Source of the DNA: Deltaproteobacteria bacterium UBA5329
GTDB taxonomy: Bacteria; Desulfobacterota; Syntrophorhabdia; Syntrophorhabdales; Syntrophorhabdaceae
Length of the DNA stretch: 64,000 nt
Direction of reading: 5' to 3'
Assembly (NCBI GenBank): GCA_002408185.1
Contig: DHQV01000055.1
Location: forward strand, 63,923-127,922
Shown here: one piece after another, positions 51,251 to 60,224 of the stretch
Numbering within the stretch: position 1 is the stretch's first letter
How the letters are laid out: each line of letters begins with the position of its first letter
The notes under the pieces: generated by a model
Told to the model about the DNA's origin: nothing
Database searches by the model: none
The model's input: the letters and a program-made list of their open reading frames with translations, nothing else
Made by a program: the position numbers and the translations under genes

Positions 51251-52308
51251 AGGCCGATCTCTATTCCAATAAAGTCGGTCGCCGCATCGCCGAGCGCCGT
51301 TTGATCGGATCCAGGGGACCCGCTGAACGTGTCGAGGTCCTGCAGGGAGACTACGCTCAGGTTCTCGAGGATATACTTCAGCCGGCGTATTTTGGCCCAG
51401 GGAATGAGAAGCCCCAGGGAAAAGACGATCGCGGCGATATTCGTTATCCTGATAAAAAGAAGACGGCGTGCCGTGAATGTGCTCCTGAACCGCAGGCTCC
51501 CGAAGCGCGTCTGTGACCAGCAATGATTCATGGTTATCGCATATATGGCGGCCTGCAGCGTGTAGAGGATAATGGCGGCGAGAAAAGAACTGAAGAAAAG
51601 CGTATAGATAAGATTGACTGTGCCGGGTGAAGCCCCCGTACTCAGCGACAACCGCTGGAACCAGTACGAACCGGCCCAGTTGAAAAACACAAACGCTGAG
51701 ATGCCCGTTATCGCGGCAATAAAATAGGCCCTGTAAAACGGTCCCCTGCTTCCCGAAAAAGAACTTGCCGTCGCGCCAAAGGCAAGGTTGTTGAAAAAGA
51801 ACCTTTTTTTGTAGAATTGCCATGCAGGAAAGAATATGAAGAGCGTGCACGGGAGGATCCCCGCAAAGAGGAGGTAGGTTTCATAGCTCTCCCGAAGGCG
51901 TCCCAGAAATCGAAAGCGGATGTTTCTATACGATGTATTGTGTGCGTTGAATCTCAGCGATTTGTAAACGAGGAACGGAAAGATGAAACCGAAGATGACG
52001 AAAAGCGCCCCGGCCATGACAGGTTCAAATTTTTTAGTTGCGACATATGTAATGAACATTCCGGCAATGATCAAATTTCCTTTCAGTATGGCGGCAGGCC
52101 TTCCGTGAAAGGTGAAAGGATGCCCCGCGAGATTCGTATTTGCCCAAATATACCTCCGGGTCCGCACCTTCGCCCATGCCGCGTATATCCCGAGCGTGAT
52201 GATCGTCAGGAAGAGATTGACCATCCATATCCTGAAATACTCGCTTGCAGAAGCAGTGAACTCGAAGCTATACGTTTTAGGGGCCGCAGAGGGGTAGTCC
52301 GGATCCAT
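51247..52308 (-). CDS. YjgN/DUF898-family membrane protein
   Basis: The 353-residue protein has the duplicated YjgN motif: FRIWMVNLFLTIITLGIYAAWAKVRTRRY near the N-terminus and a matching RITNIAAIVFSLGLLIPWAKIRRLKYI near the C-terminus, with about eight membrane helices in all. The family has no established function. It is first in the operon with the M48 protease, which overlaps it by 4 bp. A TATAAT lies 9 nt upstream of the ATG and no Shine-Dalgarno sequence is present. Confidence 0.87.
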   Translation of the reverse strand: MDPDYPSAAPKTYSFEFTASASEYFRIWMVNLFLTIITLGIYAAWAKVRTRRYIWANTNLAGHPFTFHGRPAAILKGNLIIAGMFITYVATKKFEPVMAGALFVIFGFIFPFLVYKSLRFNAHNTSYRNIRFRFLGRLRESYETYLLFAGILPCTLFIFFPAWQFYKKRFFFNNLAFGATASSFSGSRGPFYRAYFIAAITGISAFVFFNWAGSYWFQRLSLSTGASPGTVNLIYTLFFSSFLAAIILYTLQAAIYAITMNHCWSQTRFGSLRFRSTFTARRLLFIRITNIAAIVFSLGLLIPWAKIRRLKYILENLSVVSLQDLDTFSGSPGSDQTALGDAATDFIGIEIGL

Positions 52309-52317
52309 GATCTGACT

Positions 52318-52346
52318 ATTATAAACGCGAAAAAACTAAATTTAAA
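52318..52346 (-). promoter_or_regulatory. Promoter of the YjgN-M48-TraB operon
   Basis: On the minus strand: TTTAAA, 17 nt, TATAAT, with 9 nt to the ATG, so any leader is about 2 nt. Confidence 0.5.
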
Positions 52347-52406
52347 CGGATTTCTCTCATGGTCCCGATGATCGGGACGGCATGCACCGATCGTATTTAG
52401 GGCGAT

Positions 52407-52435
52407 TTGACAATCCTCGATTTCGTGCATATCTA
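52407..52435 (+). promoter_or_regulatory. Promoter of the end-joining operon
   Basis: TTGACA, 17 nt, TATCTA, with AAGGGG between the predicted start and the first Ku ATG. Confidence 0.55.
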
Positions 52436-52454
52436 ACGGTAACAAGGGGTTTTT

Positions 52455-53225
52455 ATGACAGCGCGCGCCATCTGGAAGGGCCTGATACATTTCGGGGAAT
52501 ACAGCATACCTGTCAAGCTTTACACGGCGGTCCGGGAGCAGCGGATACAGTTCCATCTCCTGCACAGCAGTGATCAGGCAAGGCTCAAACAGCAGATGGT
52601 ATGTGCATACGAGCACATACCCGTTCCCCGGGAGGAACAGGTAAGGGGCTTCGAATGGGAGGACGGCAGATATGTCATCGTAAACGATGATGAATTGAAA
52701 CGGTTCGAACCGGAGGACAGCCGGTTGATAGAGGTCCATGAATTCGTAAAGGCTGGCGACATCGACCCTCTGTATTTCGAAAGGGTGTATTATCTCGGGC
52801 CCGATGCTTCACAGAAGGAATACGACGTTCTTGCAGCCGCCCTGTCCGATACGGGCATGGAAGGGATATGTACCTGGACAATGAGGAAGAGAACATATTT
52901 CGGGTCGTTGAAAGTACGGGGAAAGGCGATACGGCTGATCACGCTGAGATATACAGACGAGGTTGTGGCAGCGACATCGCTTGACCTTTCCCCTGCCCGG
53001 CTATCCGAAAAGGAGTTGAAGGCGGGGTCCGACCTCGTCGGGGCGCTCGCCGGCCCTTTCCGGCCGGAGACATTCGAGAACGAGCACCAGAAGAGACTGC
53101 AGGAAATGATAGACAAGAAAGCGGCCGGAGAAAAGATATCCATTTTCCGCCCGAAGAAGAAGAAAACGACCGCACCCGACCGGCTCCTCGAAACACTTGA
53201 GGCAAGCCTTAGGAAAGTCGGGTAA
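52455..53225 (+). CDS. ku: Ku protein (DNA end-binding, NHEJ)
   Basis: A 256-residue bacterial Ku. It opens with RAIWKGLIHFGEYSIPVKLY, the family N-terminus, and has the bridge-forming beta hairpin segment MRKRTYFGSLKVRGKAIRLITLRYTDEV and a lysine-rich C-terminal tail (FRPKKKKT). The homodimer threads onto broken DNA ends and recruits LigD. It begins an operon with a second, damaged Ku and two LigD genes. The ATG has AAGGGG about 9 nt upstream. Confidence 0.95.
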   Translation: MTARAIWKGLIHFGEYSIPVKLYTAVREQRIQFHLLHSSDQARLKQQMVCAYEHIPVPREEQVRGFEWEDGRYVIVNDDELKRFEPEDSRLIEVHEFVKAGDIDPLYFERVYYLGPDASQKEYDVLAAALSDTGMEGICTWTMRKRTYFGSLKVRGKAIRLITLRYTDEVVAATSLDLSPARLSEKELKAGSDLVGALAGPFRPETFENEHQKRLQEMIDKKAAGEKISIFRPKKKKTTAPDRLLETLEASLRKVG

Positions 53226-53251
53226 AAAACGACTTGAAGGGGACAGGAGGC

Positions 53252-53975
53252 ATGGCGGTTCACGAACTGTGGACAGGGACGGTCAGTTTCAGCCTCGTTG
53301 CAATTCCCGTTCAACTGGTGAGTGCTGTTGCGGCCAGCCGTATATCATTCCGGATGCTCCATGCAAAAGACTACGCGCCGCTGTCCCGAAGAATGCTCTG
53401 CCCGGTCGAGGGAAAGATCGTGCCCTTGCATGAGATCGTACGGGGATTCGAGATCGCCCCGGACAAATATATTGTCATGACCCGGGAAGAACTCGAATCG
53501 GTATCGCCCGAGCGCTCGAGGGCCATAGAGATAATCGATTTTATCGATATCGGTGATGTGGACCCGGTCTATTATGGCCGCCCCTACTTCCTGGTCCCCG
53601 CGAAGGGAGGCGAAAAGGCCTATTCCCTGCTTGTCGAAGTGATGCGTGAAACCGGCCGGGCAGGCGCTTTCGTTGATCACCCTTCATTACAGTGATGAAA
53701 TCGTGCCGGAGGAAGAGATTTTATCGGAAAAGACCGGCCGGGCATGGCCCCGAGATACCGACGAGATGATAAAAGTGATCGAGAGTATGAGATCGGCATT
53801 CAAACCTGAGAGATATGCAAATGAACGCAAAGAGAAAATAGCCGGCCTCCTGGGAGAGAAAGCGAAAGAGCAGATGGTGGAATCCCCGGTAACCGGGGAA
53901 GAGGTCCTGGAAGGCCCTGGAGACCTCGTTTCCGTTCTCCAGGAAAGCGTCCGCAAGGTGGAGGCGGCCCAATGA
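53252..53975 (+). pseudogene. Second Ku gene, broken by an internal deletion and frameshift
   Basis: The first frame (to the TAG-type stop at about 53695) encodes a normal Ku N-terminal two-thirds, MAVHELWTGTVSFSLVAIPV through VMRETGRAG, then runs into unrelated residues. The C-terminal part continues in another frame from about 53662 (ALSLITLHYSDEIVPEE through VRKVEAAQ). Compared with the intact copy upstream, about 19 codons of the bridge hairpin are missing at the junction, and the frames differ by one base, so the loss is of 3n+2 bases. GGGCAGGC at the junction could be the trace of a short direct repeat. Its stop still overlaps the LigD polymerase start. Confidence 0.75.
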
Positions 53976-54874
53976 AGAAGACGACGGCCAGTGTTGGGGA
54001 GAGGTGCCTGCCGCTTTCAAACCTGGACAAGGACCTCTATCCCTCGTTCGGTTTTACAAAGGCGCATGTCCTGGAATACTACCGAAGGATATCGCCGTGC
54101 ATCCTCCCTCATCTGAAGGACCGCGCATTGACGCTCAAACGCTATCCCGACGGCGTAGAGGGAGATTTTTTTTTCGAGAAGCGCTGTCCCCGCTATCGTC
54201 CCTCATGGATCGAAACTGCAGACGTGGTTCACTCCGATGGAAGCTCACGGACGGCATGTCTCGTTAACGACCTGGATGCCTTGATCTGGGTCGGGAACCT
54301 TGCGTCATTGGAACTGCATGTACCCATGGCGCGGGCGTCAACGCCCGAGACGCCGGATTTCATGGTCTTCGACCTTGACCCCGGTGAGAGTGTGGATATC
54401 CTTGGATGTGCGCATGTGGCATTTATGCTGCGCAGCGTTCTCGCGGGCCTCAACCTCCGGTCGTACCCGAAGACCTCCGGTAAAAAAGGCCTCCACGTCT
54501 ATGTGCCTTTGAATAACGACGAGGTGACGTTCGACGATACCAAAAAGTTCTCACGCACCATTGCAGAGGTTATGCAGCGAAATTACCCGGATAATATTAC
54601 GGCCGTAATGGCCAAAGACAGGAGAAAAGGGAAGGTATTTATAAACTGGGCGCAAAATGGAGCTTCGAACACAACCGTCTGTGCATATTCGCTCCGGGCG
54701 GCCCTGAAACCAACCGTATCGACGCCGCTTACATGGGACGAGGTGGATGATCTTGCAGCTAAGGGCCATCCCGGTCGCCTCCAGTTCATATTTTCGCAGG
54801 TGGTGGACAGGGCTGAAAAATACGGTGATCTTTTTGCGGATGTCCTGGAACAAAGGCAGAAACTTCCCTATTGA
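53972..54874 (+). CDS. ligD: LigD polymerase-domain protein (PrimPol, NHEJ)
   Basis: The 300-residue protein corresponds to the polymerase domain of LigD as a separate gene. It has the family start SNLDKDLYPSFGFTKAHVLEYY, the metal-binding FDLDPGE motif (Asp134, Asp136), TSGKKGLHVYVPL and KDRRKGKVFINWAQN. It fills gaps at broken ends with ribo- or deoxynucleotides. ATGA overlap with the broken Ku gene and a 4-bp gap to the ligase gene place it firmly in the operon. Confidence 0.92.
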   Translation: MKKTTASVGERCLPLSNLDKDLYPSFGFTKAHVLEYYRRISPCILPHLKDRALTLKRYPDGVEGDFFFEKRCPRYRPSWIETADVVHSDGSSRTACLVNDLDALIWVGNLASLELHVPMARASTPETPDFMVFDLDPGESVDILGCAHVAFMLRSVLAGLNLRSYPKTSGKKGLHVYVPLNNDEVTFDDTKKFSRTIAEVMQRNYPDNITAVMAKDRRKGKVFINWAQNGASNTTVCAYSLRAALKPTVSTPLTWDEVDDLAAKGHPGRLQFIFSQVVDRAEKYGDLFADVLEQRQKLPY

Positions 54875-54878
54875 GAAG

Positions 54879-56504
54879 ATGGGGCTGAAAGACTATACAT
54901 CCAAACGAAAATTCGCGAAAACACCCGAGCCTCCGCCGGGGCCAGTTCATAAAGGTGACCGGCTTATTTTTGTTGTCCATAAACATGCCGCCCGCACCTT
55001 GCACTATGACCTGAGGCTCGAACTGGGCGGCGTGCTGAAAAGCTGGGCGGTGCCGAAAGGGCCGTCGCTTGACCCGAGCGTCAAGCGGCTGGCTGTGATG
55101 GTCGAGGACCATCCGTATGATTACAAGGACTTTGAGGGTGTCATACCCGAGGGCAACTACGGTGCGGGGAGCGTGATCATCTGGGATAAAGGCTACTTGA
55201 GGCACCCGGAAGATGAAACCTGGACGGCCAGTGAGAGGCTGCTGGAACAGGGACTGAACGCGGGTAATCTGAAATTTGTCCTTGAAGGGGAGAAACTGCA
55301 TGGCCAGTTCGCCCTCGTAAAAACAGGTAAAGACCAGCGATCGTGGCTTCTTGTAAAGAAAAAAGATGCTGGAGCGGTGGGAGGGAACATAGCCCGGGAC
55401 AACCGCTCGGTCGTTTCGGAAAGGACACTCGAAGATGTATTCAGCGACGGTCCAGGGACAGCCCCCGGGCGCAAAATGATGGAGCGTATCCGCAAAGAGG
55501 AGGCATCGGAAAAGGAAGACCTTTCCGATGCTCCGGTCGCTGATATGCCGCACCGCATACGACCCATGCTGGCGACCCTCATCGAGGAACCGTTCAACGA
55601 CAGGGAATGGATCTATGAGGTCAAATGGGACGGGTACCGGGCCATAGCCGAGATACGCGGCGGGGATGTATCTCTCTATTCCCGCAACCAGCTTTCGTTG
55701 AAGGACAGGTTTCCCGCCATCGATGAATCGCTGAAAAAGATACGGTTCGATGCCGTTCTCGATGGGGAGATCGTCGTTGTCGATGATGCCGGTTACCCCG
55801 ATTTTCACCTGCTCCAGGACTATCGCAGATCGAAGACGGGACATCCCTTCTATTATGTTTTCGATCTCATCTATTTTGACGGCCATGACCTGACAGGCCT
55901 GCCGCTTATCAGGCGGAAGGAGATCTTGAAGAGGGCCCTTCCCTCGCTGCCCGGGATCCGGTACACGGACCATATAGCCGGGGATGGAATAGTGTTCTTC
56001 GATATCGTGAAAGAAAAAGGGATTGAGGGGATGGTCGCAAAGCACTCAGGCAGCGTGTACCAGGCGGGCAGGAGAAGCACCCAATGGCTTAAAGTGAAAT
56101 CGCGGATGACCCAGGAGGCTGTTATCGGGGGGTTTACCGAACCGGGCGGGGCACGGAAGCATTTCGGGGCGCTCGTCCTCGGGGTCTATGAGAGGCGCGA
56201 CCTCGTACATATCGGTCGCACGGGGGGAGGGTTCAGCGATAAAGCCCTCTCCGAGATCCGGGAAAAGCTCGGTCCGCTTGTCCGCCCAACGTCTCCGTTC
56301 AGGGTAGAGCCGAAGACGAACAGGGCCGTAAAGTGGGTCGAGCCGCAAATTGTCTGTGAGGTCTTCTTTCACGGCTGGACCAACGACGGCCTTATGCGCC
56401 AGCCGACCTTTATACGCCTGCGTGAAGACAAATCACCGGGCGACGTAGTTCGCGAAAGGCCGGCAGGTAAAGGTGAAGTGCGGGGGCGCGGGAAGACGGC
56501 GTGA
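54879..56504 (+). CDS. ligD: LigD 3'-phosphoesterase and ATP-dependent DNA ligase
   Basis: The start is ATG 54879, 4 bp after the polymerase stop. The 541-residue protein has the 3'-phosphoesterase domain (residues about 20-160) with HKHAARTLHYDLRLELGG and GVIPEGNYGAG, then an ATP-dependent ligase with nucleophile Lys249 in EVKWDGYRA, motifs LDGEIVV, YYVFDLIYFDG and EGMVAKHSGS, and an OB-fold tail (KVKSRMTQEAVIGGFTEP). Order PE-ligase without the polymerase means LigD is split in two here, where many bacteria have one fused chain. It completes end-joining repair. Confidence 0.94.
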   Translation: MGLKDYTSKRKFAKTPEPPPGPVHKGDRLIFVVHKHAARTLHYDLRLELGGVLKSWAVPKGPSLDPSVKRLAVMVEDHPYDYKDFEGVIPEGNYGAGSVIIWDKGYLRHPEDETWTASERLLEQGLNAGNLKFVLEGEKLHGQFALVKTGKDQRSWLLVKKKDAGAVGGNIARDNRSVVSERTLEDVFSDGPGTAPGRKMMERIRKEEASEKEDLSDAPVADMPHRIRPMLATLIEEPFNDREWIYEVKWDGYRAIAEIRGGDVSLYSRNQLSLKDRFPAIDESLKKIRFDAVLDGEIVVVDDAGYPDFHLLQDYRRSKTGHPFYYVFDLIYFDGHDLTGLPLIRRKEILKRALPSLPGIRYTDHIAGDGIVFFDIVKEKGIEGMVAKHSGSVYQAGRRSTQWLKVKSRMTQEAVIGGFTEPGGARKHFGALVLGVYERRDLVHIGRTGGGFSDKALSEIREKLGPLVRPTSPFRVEPKTNRAVKWVEPQIVCEVFFHGWTNDGLMRQPTFIRLREDKSPGDVVRERPAGKGEVRGRGKTA

Positions 56505-56572
56505 ATGTGCATGTCGGGATTACCGGGTATTCTCAGGCCTTGCCGGAACGAAATACGTGACGGGTGCCCAAT

Positions 56573-57229
56573 ATGTCTCCGGTCCACCTGATATCCATAC
56601 TATCGTTTGCAGTTTCTGCCAACTTCGACAACATCGGGGTCGGGGTCGCGTACGGGATCAGGGGAGCGTGTATCCCATTTCTTGCCAACTTTATCATTGC
56701 GTTCGTCAACTGCTCGGGGACGGTGGTCTCGATGGTCCTCGGGGCATCCATTGCCCGAATGTTCGAGCCGCGCTTATCTGGCACGCTGGGCGGCCTCATT
56801 TTGATGTCCATCGGGATATGGGTCATCGTTCAAGGCCTGAGTCATCTCGACAGAAAAATATCGATCGAGGATGAACTCAGCGAGAGGCTCGAGCGATTGT
56901 CGGGAATGAATATGCCGCGCAGAATTTGGGAGATGATCGTGAACCCCTTCGTGACGCATCCCGACTGCAGGGGAGCCATGGGCTTGGGAGAATCGTTCGT
57001 GGTCGGCCTCGGGCTGACAATGACGAACGTCGTTACCGGGCTGGCGGCCGGGATGATAGGATTGAACATTGTCCTGCTTACACTAGTCACCATGCTGTTC
57101 AGCATGGTCGCGATATGGCTGGGAAGGAGCGCCGGGAATTCCCGGGTTTTCCGCTGGCTGGGGCGGTACAGCGGTACTGTTTCCGGTTTGCTCCTTATCG
57201 GAATAGGGGTGCTTGAAATGCTGGTATGA
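56573..57229 (+). CDS. YtaF/MntP-like membrane protein
   Basis: A 218-residue protein with six membrane helices in two similar halves, each with an Asn/Asp-containing helix (SFAVSANFDNIGVGVAYGIRG and VVGLGLTMTNVVTGLAAGMIG). This resembles YtaF, named for sporulation in Bacillus, and the manganese exporter MntP. The central loop (residues about 95-145) is acidic. A cation-export or membrane role is plausible but unproven; spore formation is not implied. The start is uncertain: ATG 56573 is used, and GTG 56564 is the alternative. Confidence 0.7.
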   Translation: MSPVHLISILSFAVSANFDNIGVGVAYGIRGACIPFLANFIIAFVNCSGTVVSMVLGASIARMFEPRLSGTLGGLILMSIGIWVIVQGLSHLDRKISIEDELSERLERLSGMNMPRRIWEMIVNPFVTHPDCRGAMGLGESFVVGLGLTMTNVVTGLAAGMIGLNIVLLTLVTMLFSMVAIWLGRSAGNSRVFRWLGRYSGTVSGLLLIGIGVLEMLV

Positions 57230-57340
57230 AAACCAGGTGCGGTTATTCTTTTTTCAGGCAAAACACGCTGGGCGGAGAATTCTTGCCTTGAGACGGCCAA
57301 TACAATTATAATCACGTATGGAAAATACCGGGTTCCCTGC

Positions 57341-59758
57341 ATGAATAACCTCAGGAAAATGCTGAACCCCCGGGCAGTAGCACTTATCGGGGCGACTGAC
57401 CGGGAAGGTTCGCACGGTTTTGCCGCCTTGAAGAATCTCCTTAGATCGCCTGACCGTCCGTTCTACCCCGTCAATCCCAACAGGCGCGAGGTCCTGGGAA
57501 TGAAATGTTTCCCGTCCATACTGGATGCGCCGTCACCCGTAGACTTGGCGGTCATTGTGATCCCAGCAGCGGGCGTTCCGCGGGTCGTTGACGAGTGCGG
57601 GCGGGCTGGGTTGAGCGGCGTCATCATACTGTCGGCCGGATTCTCGGAATCGGGCCCCGAAGGCCGGCAGCTCGAGGAAGAGGTCGATACGGTCAGGAAA
57701 GGGTACGGGTTGAGGGTCATCGGGCCCAATTGCCTGGGCCTCATCATCCCGCGCCTGAAACTGAACGCGACGTTCCTTCCCATAGACGTGAAGCCGGGGA
57801 AGATCGCGCTTGTATCCCACGCACTCGGTGAAGAGATACTCGAGGTGGGCGGGACGGTGGGGATCGGCTTCAGCATGTTCGCATCCCTGGGTTCCCTCAT
57901 CGATGTCGAATTCGGTGACCTGATAGACATCCTCAACAGCGACTTCAACACGCGAAGCATCATGATATACATGGAGCACATCAAGGACCCGCGGCGTTTT
58001 ATAAGCGCAGGCAGGGGTTTTGCACTTTCGAAACCCATCATCGTCCTTAAACCGGGCAGATCGGTCAAGGGTTCACGGATGCTCGCCGATCGGACGGGCA
58101 GGCCCGTGGGGGATGACCGGGTGTACGATGCCGTGTTCAAGAGGACCGGCATGATGAGGGTGTATGAGGTCCGGGACTTGTATAATCTCGCCGAGGTCCT
58201 CGATTCGTACCATCTTCCCCGGAGCCCGCGGCTGGCGGTCATTACCAATGACGGCGGAGTCGGGATCATTGCCGCCGATGCACTCGAGGAACGCGGCGGC
58301 GAACTCGCCAGGCTGCCGGATGAACTCAAGGAAAAGCTCTCGAAATTCCTGCCAAAACATTGGATTGCCGACAACCCTGTAGATGTTATGGCGGACGCAG
58401 ATACCGAACGGTACAAAGACACGGTGCGCGCATGCCTTGCCTCGGACGGGATCGACGGAGTCCTCGTGATATACACCCCCCGGTCGGCGTCTGACGCGGT
58501 GGATGTCGCAAACGCGCTCGTTACCCTGTACCGAAGCACGCAAAAGCCGGTCATAGGGGTCTGCATGGGGGGAAAGCGTGCGGCAAAGGGGCGGCGGCGG
58601 CTTCTAGCCAACAGCGTGCCGGCGTACGCCACACCGGAGGATGCCGTAAAGACATACCTGTACATGTACGGATACCGGCGAAATATCGAGCTTTTGTACG
58701 AGACGCCTTCCGAGGTGGTGCAGGAAGATTCTCCTTTCAAGGATATTATCAAGGCGGCGATCAGTGAGTGTGCCGAAAGGACCGAGCTGAGGCTCGAGGG
58801 CAAGTATGTTCTCGTATTGCTGCGGCATTACGGGATACCGGTCATAGAGGGTCCTCATGACGGCGTGGAATTGAAGTTGAGGTCGTACCGGGACCCGGAA
58901 TTCAAATCCGTGCTCGTGCTCGGTGCGGGGCAAAATGGCAGGGAGGGCATGTCGATCGGTCTGCCGCCGCTTAACCGCACCCTCGCCCGGCGCGTCATAG
59001 ACGACATCAGGATGCCATCGCCAGCGATGCACGCTGTTTATCACGGGGATACGGTACGGAAACTCGAGGACATCCTTGTCAATTTCTCGAACATCATTGT
59101 CGATTACCCGGAGATAGATGAAATGGATGTAAGCCTGTCCGTAAAAATTCCGGATATCCTTGCGACCCGGGCAACGGTCCGGCTCTCACAGGGCTTTCGA
59201 CAGAAAGGGCCTTACGATCATCTCGTTATAACCCCGTATCCCTCGCATCTCATCCGGACGATGCAGCTTGGCGACGGGACCCGGGTCCTTTTGCGGCCGA
59301 TGAGGCCGGAGGATGAATCCATGGGCCGCGAAATGTTCTCGGCCCTTTCGGAGGAAACGCTTCGGACACGATTCTTTGGCGTACCGCGCATCGACCATGA
59401 TCTGCTTGTACGCTTCTGCAATATCGACTATGACCGCGAGATAGCGATCCAGGCACAGGTCGAGAAAAACGGGAAGAAGTTGATCATAGGCGGTTTCAGG
59501 CTGGTATCGGAGCCTGACCCGGGGACAGCGCAGTTTGCGATCCTGGTGCGCGACGACTATCAGAAATTGGGGATTGGTCGTCAGTTGATGCACGTTATGA
59601 TAGATATTGCCATGGAAAAGGGGCTGAAGGAAATATTCGGAATGGTGCTCAGCGAGAATAAAAAAATGTTGGCCTTATGCCGGGGTATGGGATTTACAAC
59701 GAACCGTGAACCGGAAGGCATCACGCGGGTATCGTTCGCTATTCAGGAAATTACCTGA
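57341..59758 (+). CDS. Pat-like GNAT protein acetyltransferase with degenerate acyl-CoA synthetase domain
   Basis: The 805-residue protein combines an ADP-forming acyl-CoA synthetase (CoA-binding domain ALIGATDREGSHGFAALKNL; succinyl-CoA-ligase-like domain) with a C-terminal GNAT domain (from about 640, acetyl-CoA loop VRDDYQKLGIGRQLM). The synthetase catalytic histidine, normally in SHTGA, is replaced (DRTGR). The ATP-grasp part is also shortened after YGIPVIEGP, dropping to about 150 residues. Both changes match Pat-type lysine acetyltransferases, where the synthetase part became regulatory. Pat controls acyl-CoA synthetases, an attractive target set in a CoA-ester-based anaerobe. A TATAAT lies upstream; no Shine-Dalgarno sequence is seen. 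Confidence 0.85.
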   Translation: MNNLRKMLNPRAVALIGATDREGSHGFAALKNLLRSPDRPFYPVNPNRREVLGMKCFPSILDAPSPVDLAVIVIPAAGVPRVVDECGRAGLSGVIILSAGFSESGPEGRQLEEEVDTVRKGYGLRVIGPNCLGLIIPRLKLNATFLPIDVKPGKIALVSHALGEEILEVGGTVGIGFSMFASLGSLIDVEFGDLIDILNSDFNTRSIMIYMEHIKDPRRFISAGRGFALSKPIIVLKPGRSVKGSRMLADRTGRPVGDDRVYDAVFKRTGMMRVYEVRDLYNLAEVLDSYHLPRSPRLAVITNDGGVGIIAADALEERGGELARLPDELKEKLSKFLPKHWIADNPVDVMADADTERYKDTVRACLASDGIDGVLVIYTPRSASDAVDVANALVTLYRSTQKPVIGVCMGGKRAAKGRRRLLANSVPAYATPEDAVKTYLYMYGYRRNIELLYETPSEVVQEDSPFKDIIKAAISECAERTELRLEGKYVLVLLRHYGIPVIEGPHDGVELKLRSYRDPEFKSVLVLGAGQNGREGMSIGLPPLNRTLARRVIDDIRMPSPAMHAVYHGDTVRKLEDILVNFSNIIVDYPEIDEMDVSLSVKIPDILATRATVRLSQGFRQKGPYDHLVITPYPSHLIRTMQLGDGTRVLLRPMRPEDESMGREMFSALSEETLRTRFFGVPRIDHDLLVRFCNIDYDREIAIQAQVEKNGKKLIIGGFRLVSEPDPGTAQFAILVRDDYQKLGIGRQLMHVMIDIAMEKGLKEIFGMVLSENKKMLALCRGMGFTTNREPEGITRVSFAIQEIT

Positions 59759-60110
59759 CGGGTTCTTTGATCTCGTACCTTTTTTTCTTCAGGAGGGCGG
59801 TCGAAAATTCTTCGACCATCACCTGGCTTCCCGCCGGCTTACTCTTTTCCGGCACGGCGATCTCGACCTCTTCGCCGGTCTCCAGCCTGATCTTATAAAG
59901 GACCGACATGGGCTGCTGGCTCGACCTTTTTATCTCCATGACGCTGCCTTTTATCACTCTTCCCGTAGGCCTCATAGGATCGAGGGCCGACGCATATACG
60001 CCTATGATAACAAGGCAGATGATGGGGACCCACAGATAGATGAACCGCTTCGCGCGGGCTTTTTCCGCATCCGTTCTTTTGGCGGGCTGCCTGGTCTTTC
60101 CTGGTGCCAT
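59751..60110 (-). CDS. Small single-pass membrane protein of unknown function
   Basis: ATG 60110 gives 119 residues; the longer open frame upstream overlaps the divergent region and lacks support. A basic N-terminus (KTRQPAKRTDAEKARAKRF) precedes one membrane helix (about residues 25-43) and a small beta-rich extracytoplasmic domain with RLETGEEVEIAVPEKS. The family is not recognised. It overlaps the 3' end of the acetyltransferase gene by 8 bp (convergent). Confidence 0.6.
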   Translation of the reverse strand: MAPGKTRQPAKRTDAEKARAKRFIYLWVPIICLVIIGVYASALDPMRPTGRVIKGSVMEIKRSSQQPMSVLYKIRLETGEEVEIAVPEKSKPAGSQVMVEEFSTALLKKKRYEIKEPVR

Positions 60111-60189
60111 TGCCCCAACAACATAGCAAAAACCATGTATGATTGTAAAGGCCGCAAAGGATAAAGTACATCTCCAGCACCGGTACGTA

Positions 60190-60218
60190 ATGACGGGAGC
60201 ATGAAAAGATGCTACAAT
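60190..60218 (+). promoter_or_regulatory. Promoter of pxpABC, near-leaderless
   Basis: ATGACG, 17 nt, TACAAT, with 6 nt to the ATG at 60225. The family N-terminus of PxpA begins at that ATG, and there is no Shine-Dalgarno sequence in front of it. Confidence 0.45.
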
Positions 60219-60224
60219 GTCAGC

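Noticed and set aside
51251..51850. Upstream extension of the M48 protease frame by 200 codons
   Set aside because: It overlaps the YjgN gene out of frame, and ATG 51250 with an ATGA overlap gives the normal protein start.
54786..56045. 419-codon minus-strand frame
   Set aside because: Antisense to the LigD ligase gene with all ligase motifs intact on the other strand.
57463..58803. 446-codon open frame on the minus strand
   Set aside because: It lies fully antisense to the Pat-like gene, has a serine/arginine/proline-rich composition typical of shadow frames, no domain signature and no ribosome site.
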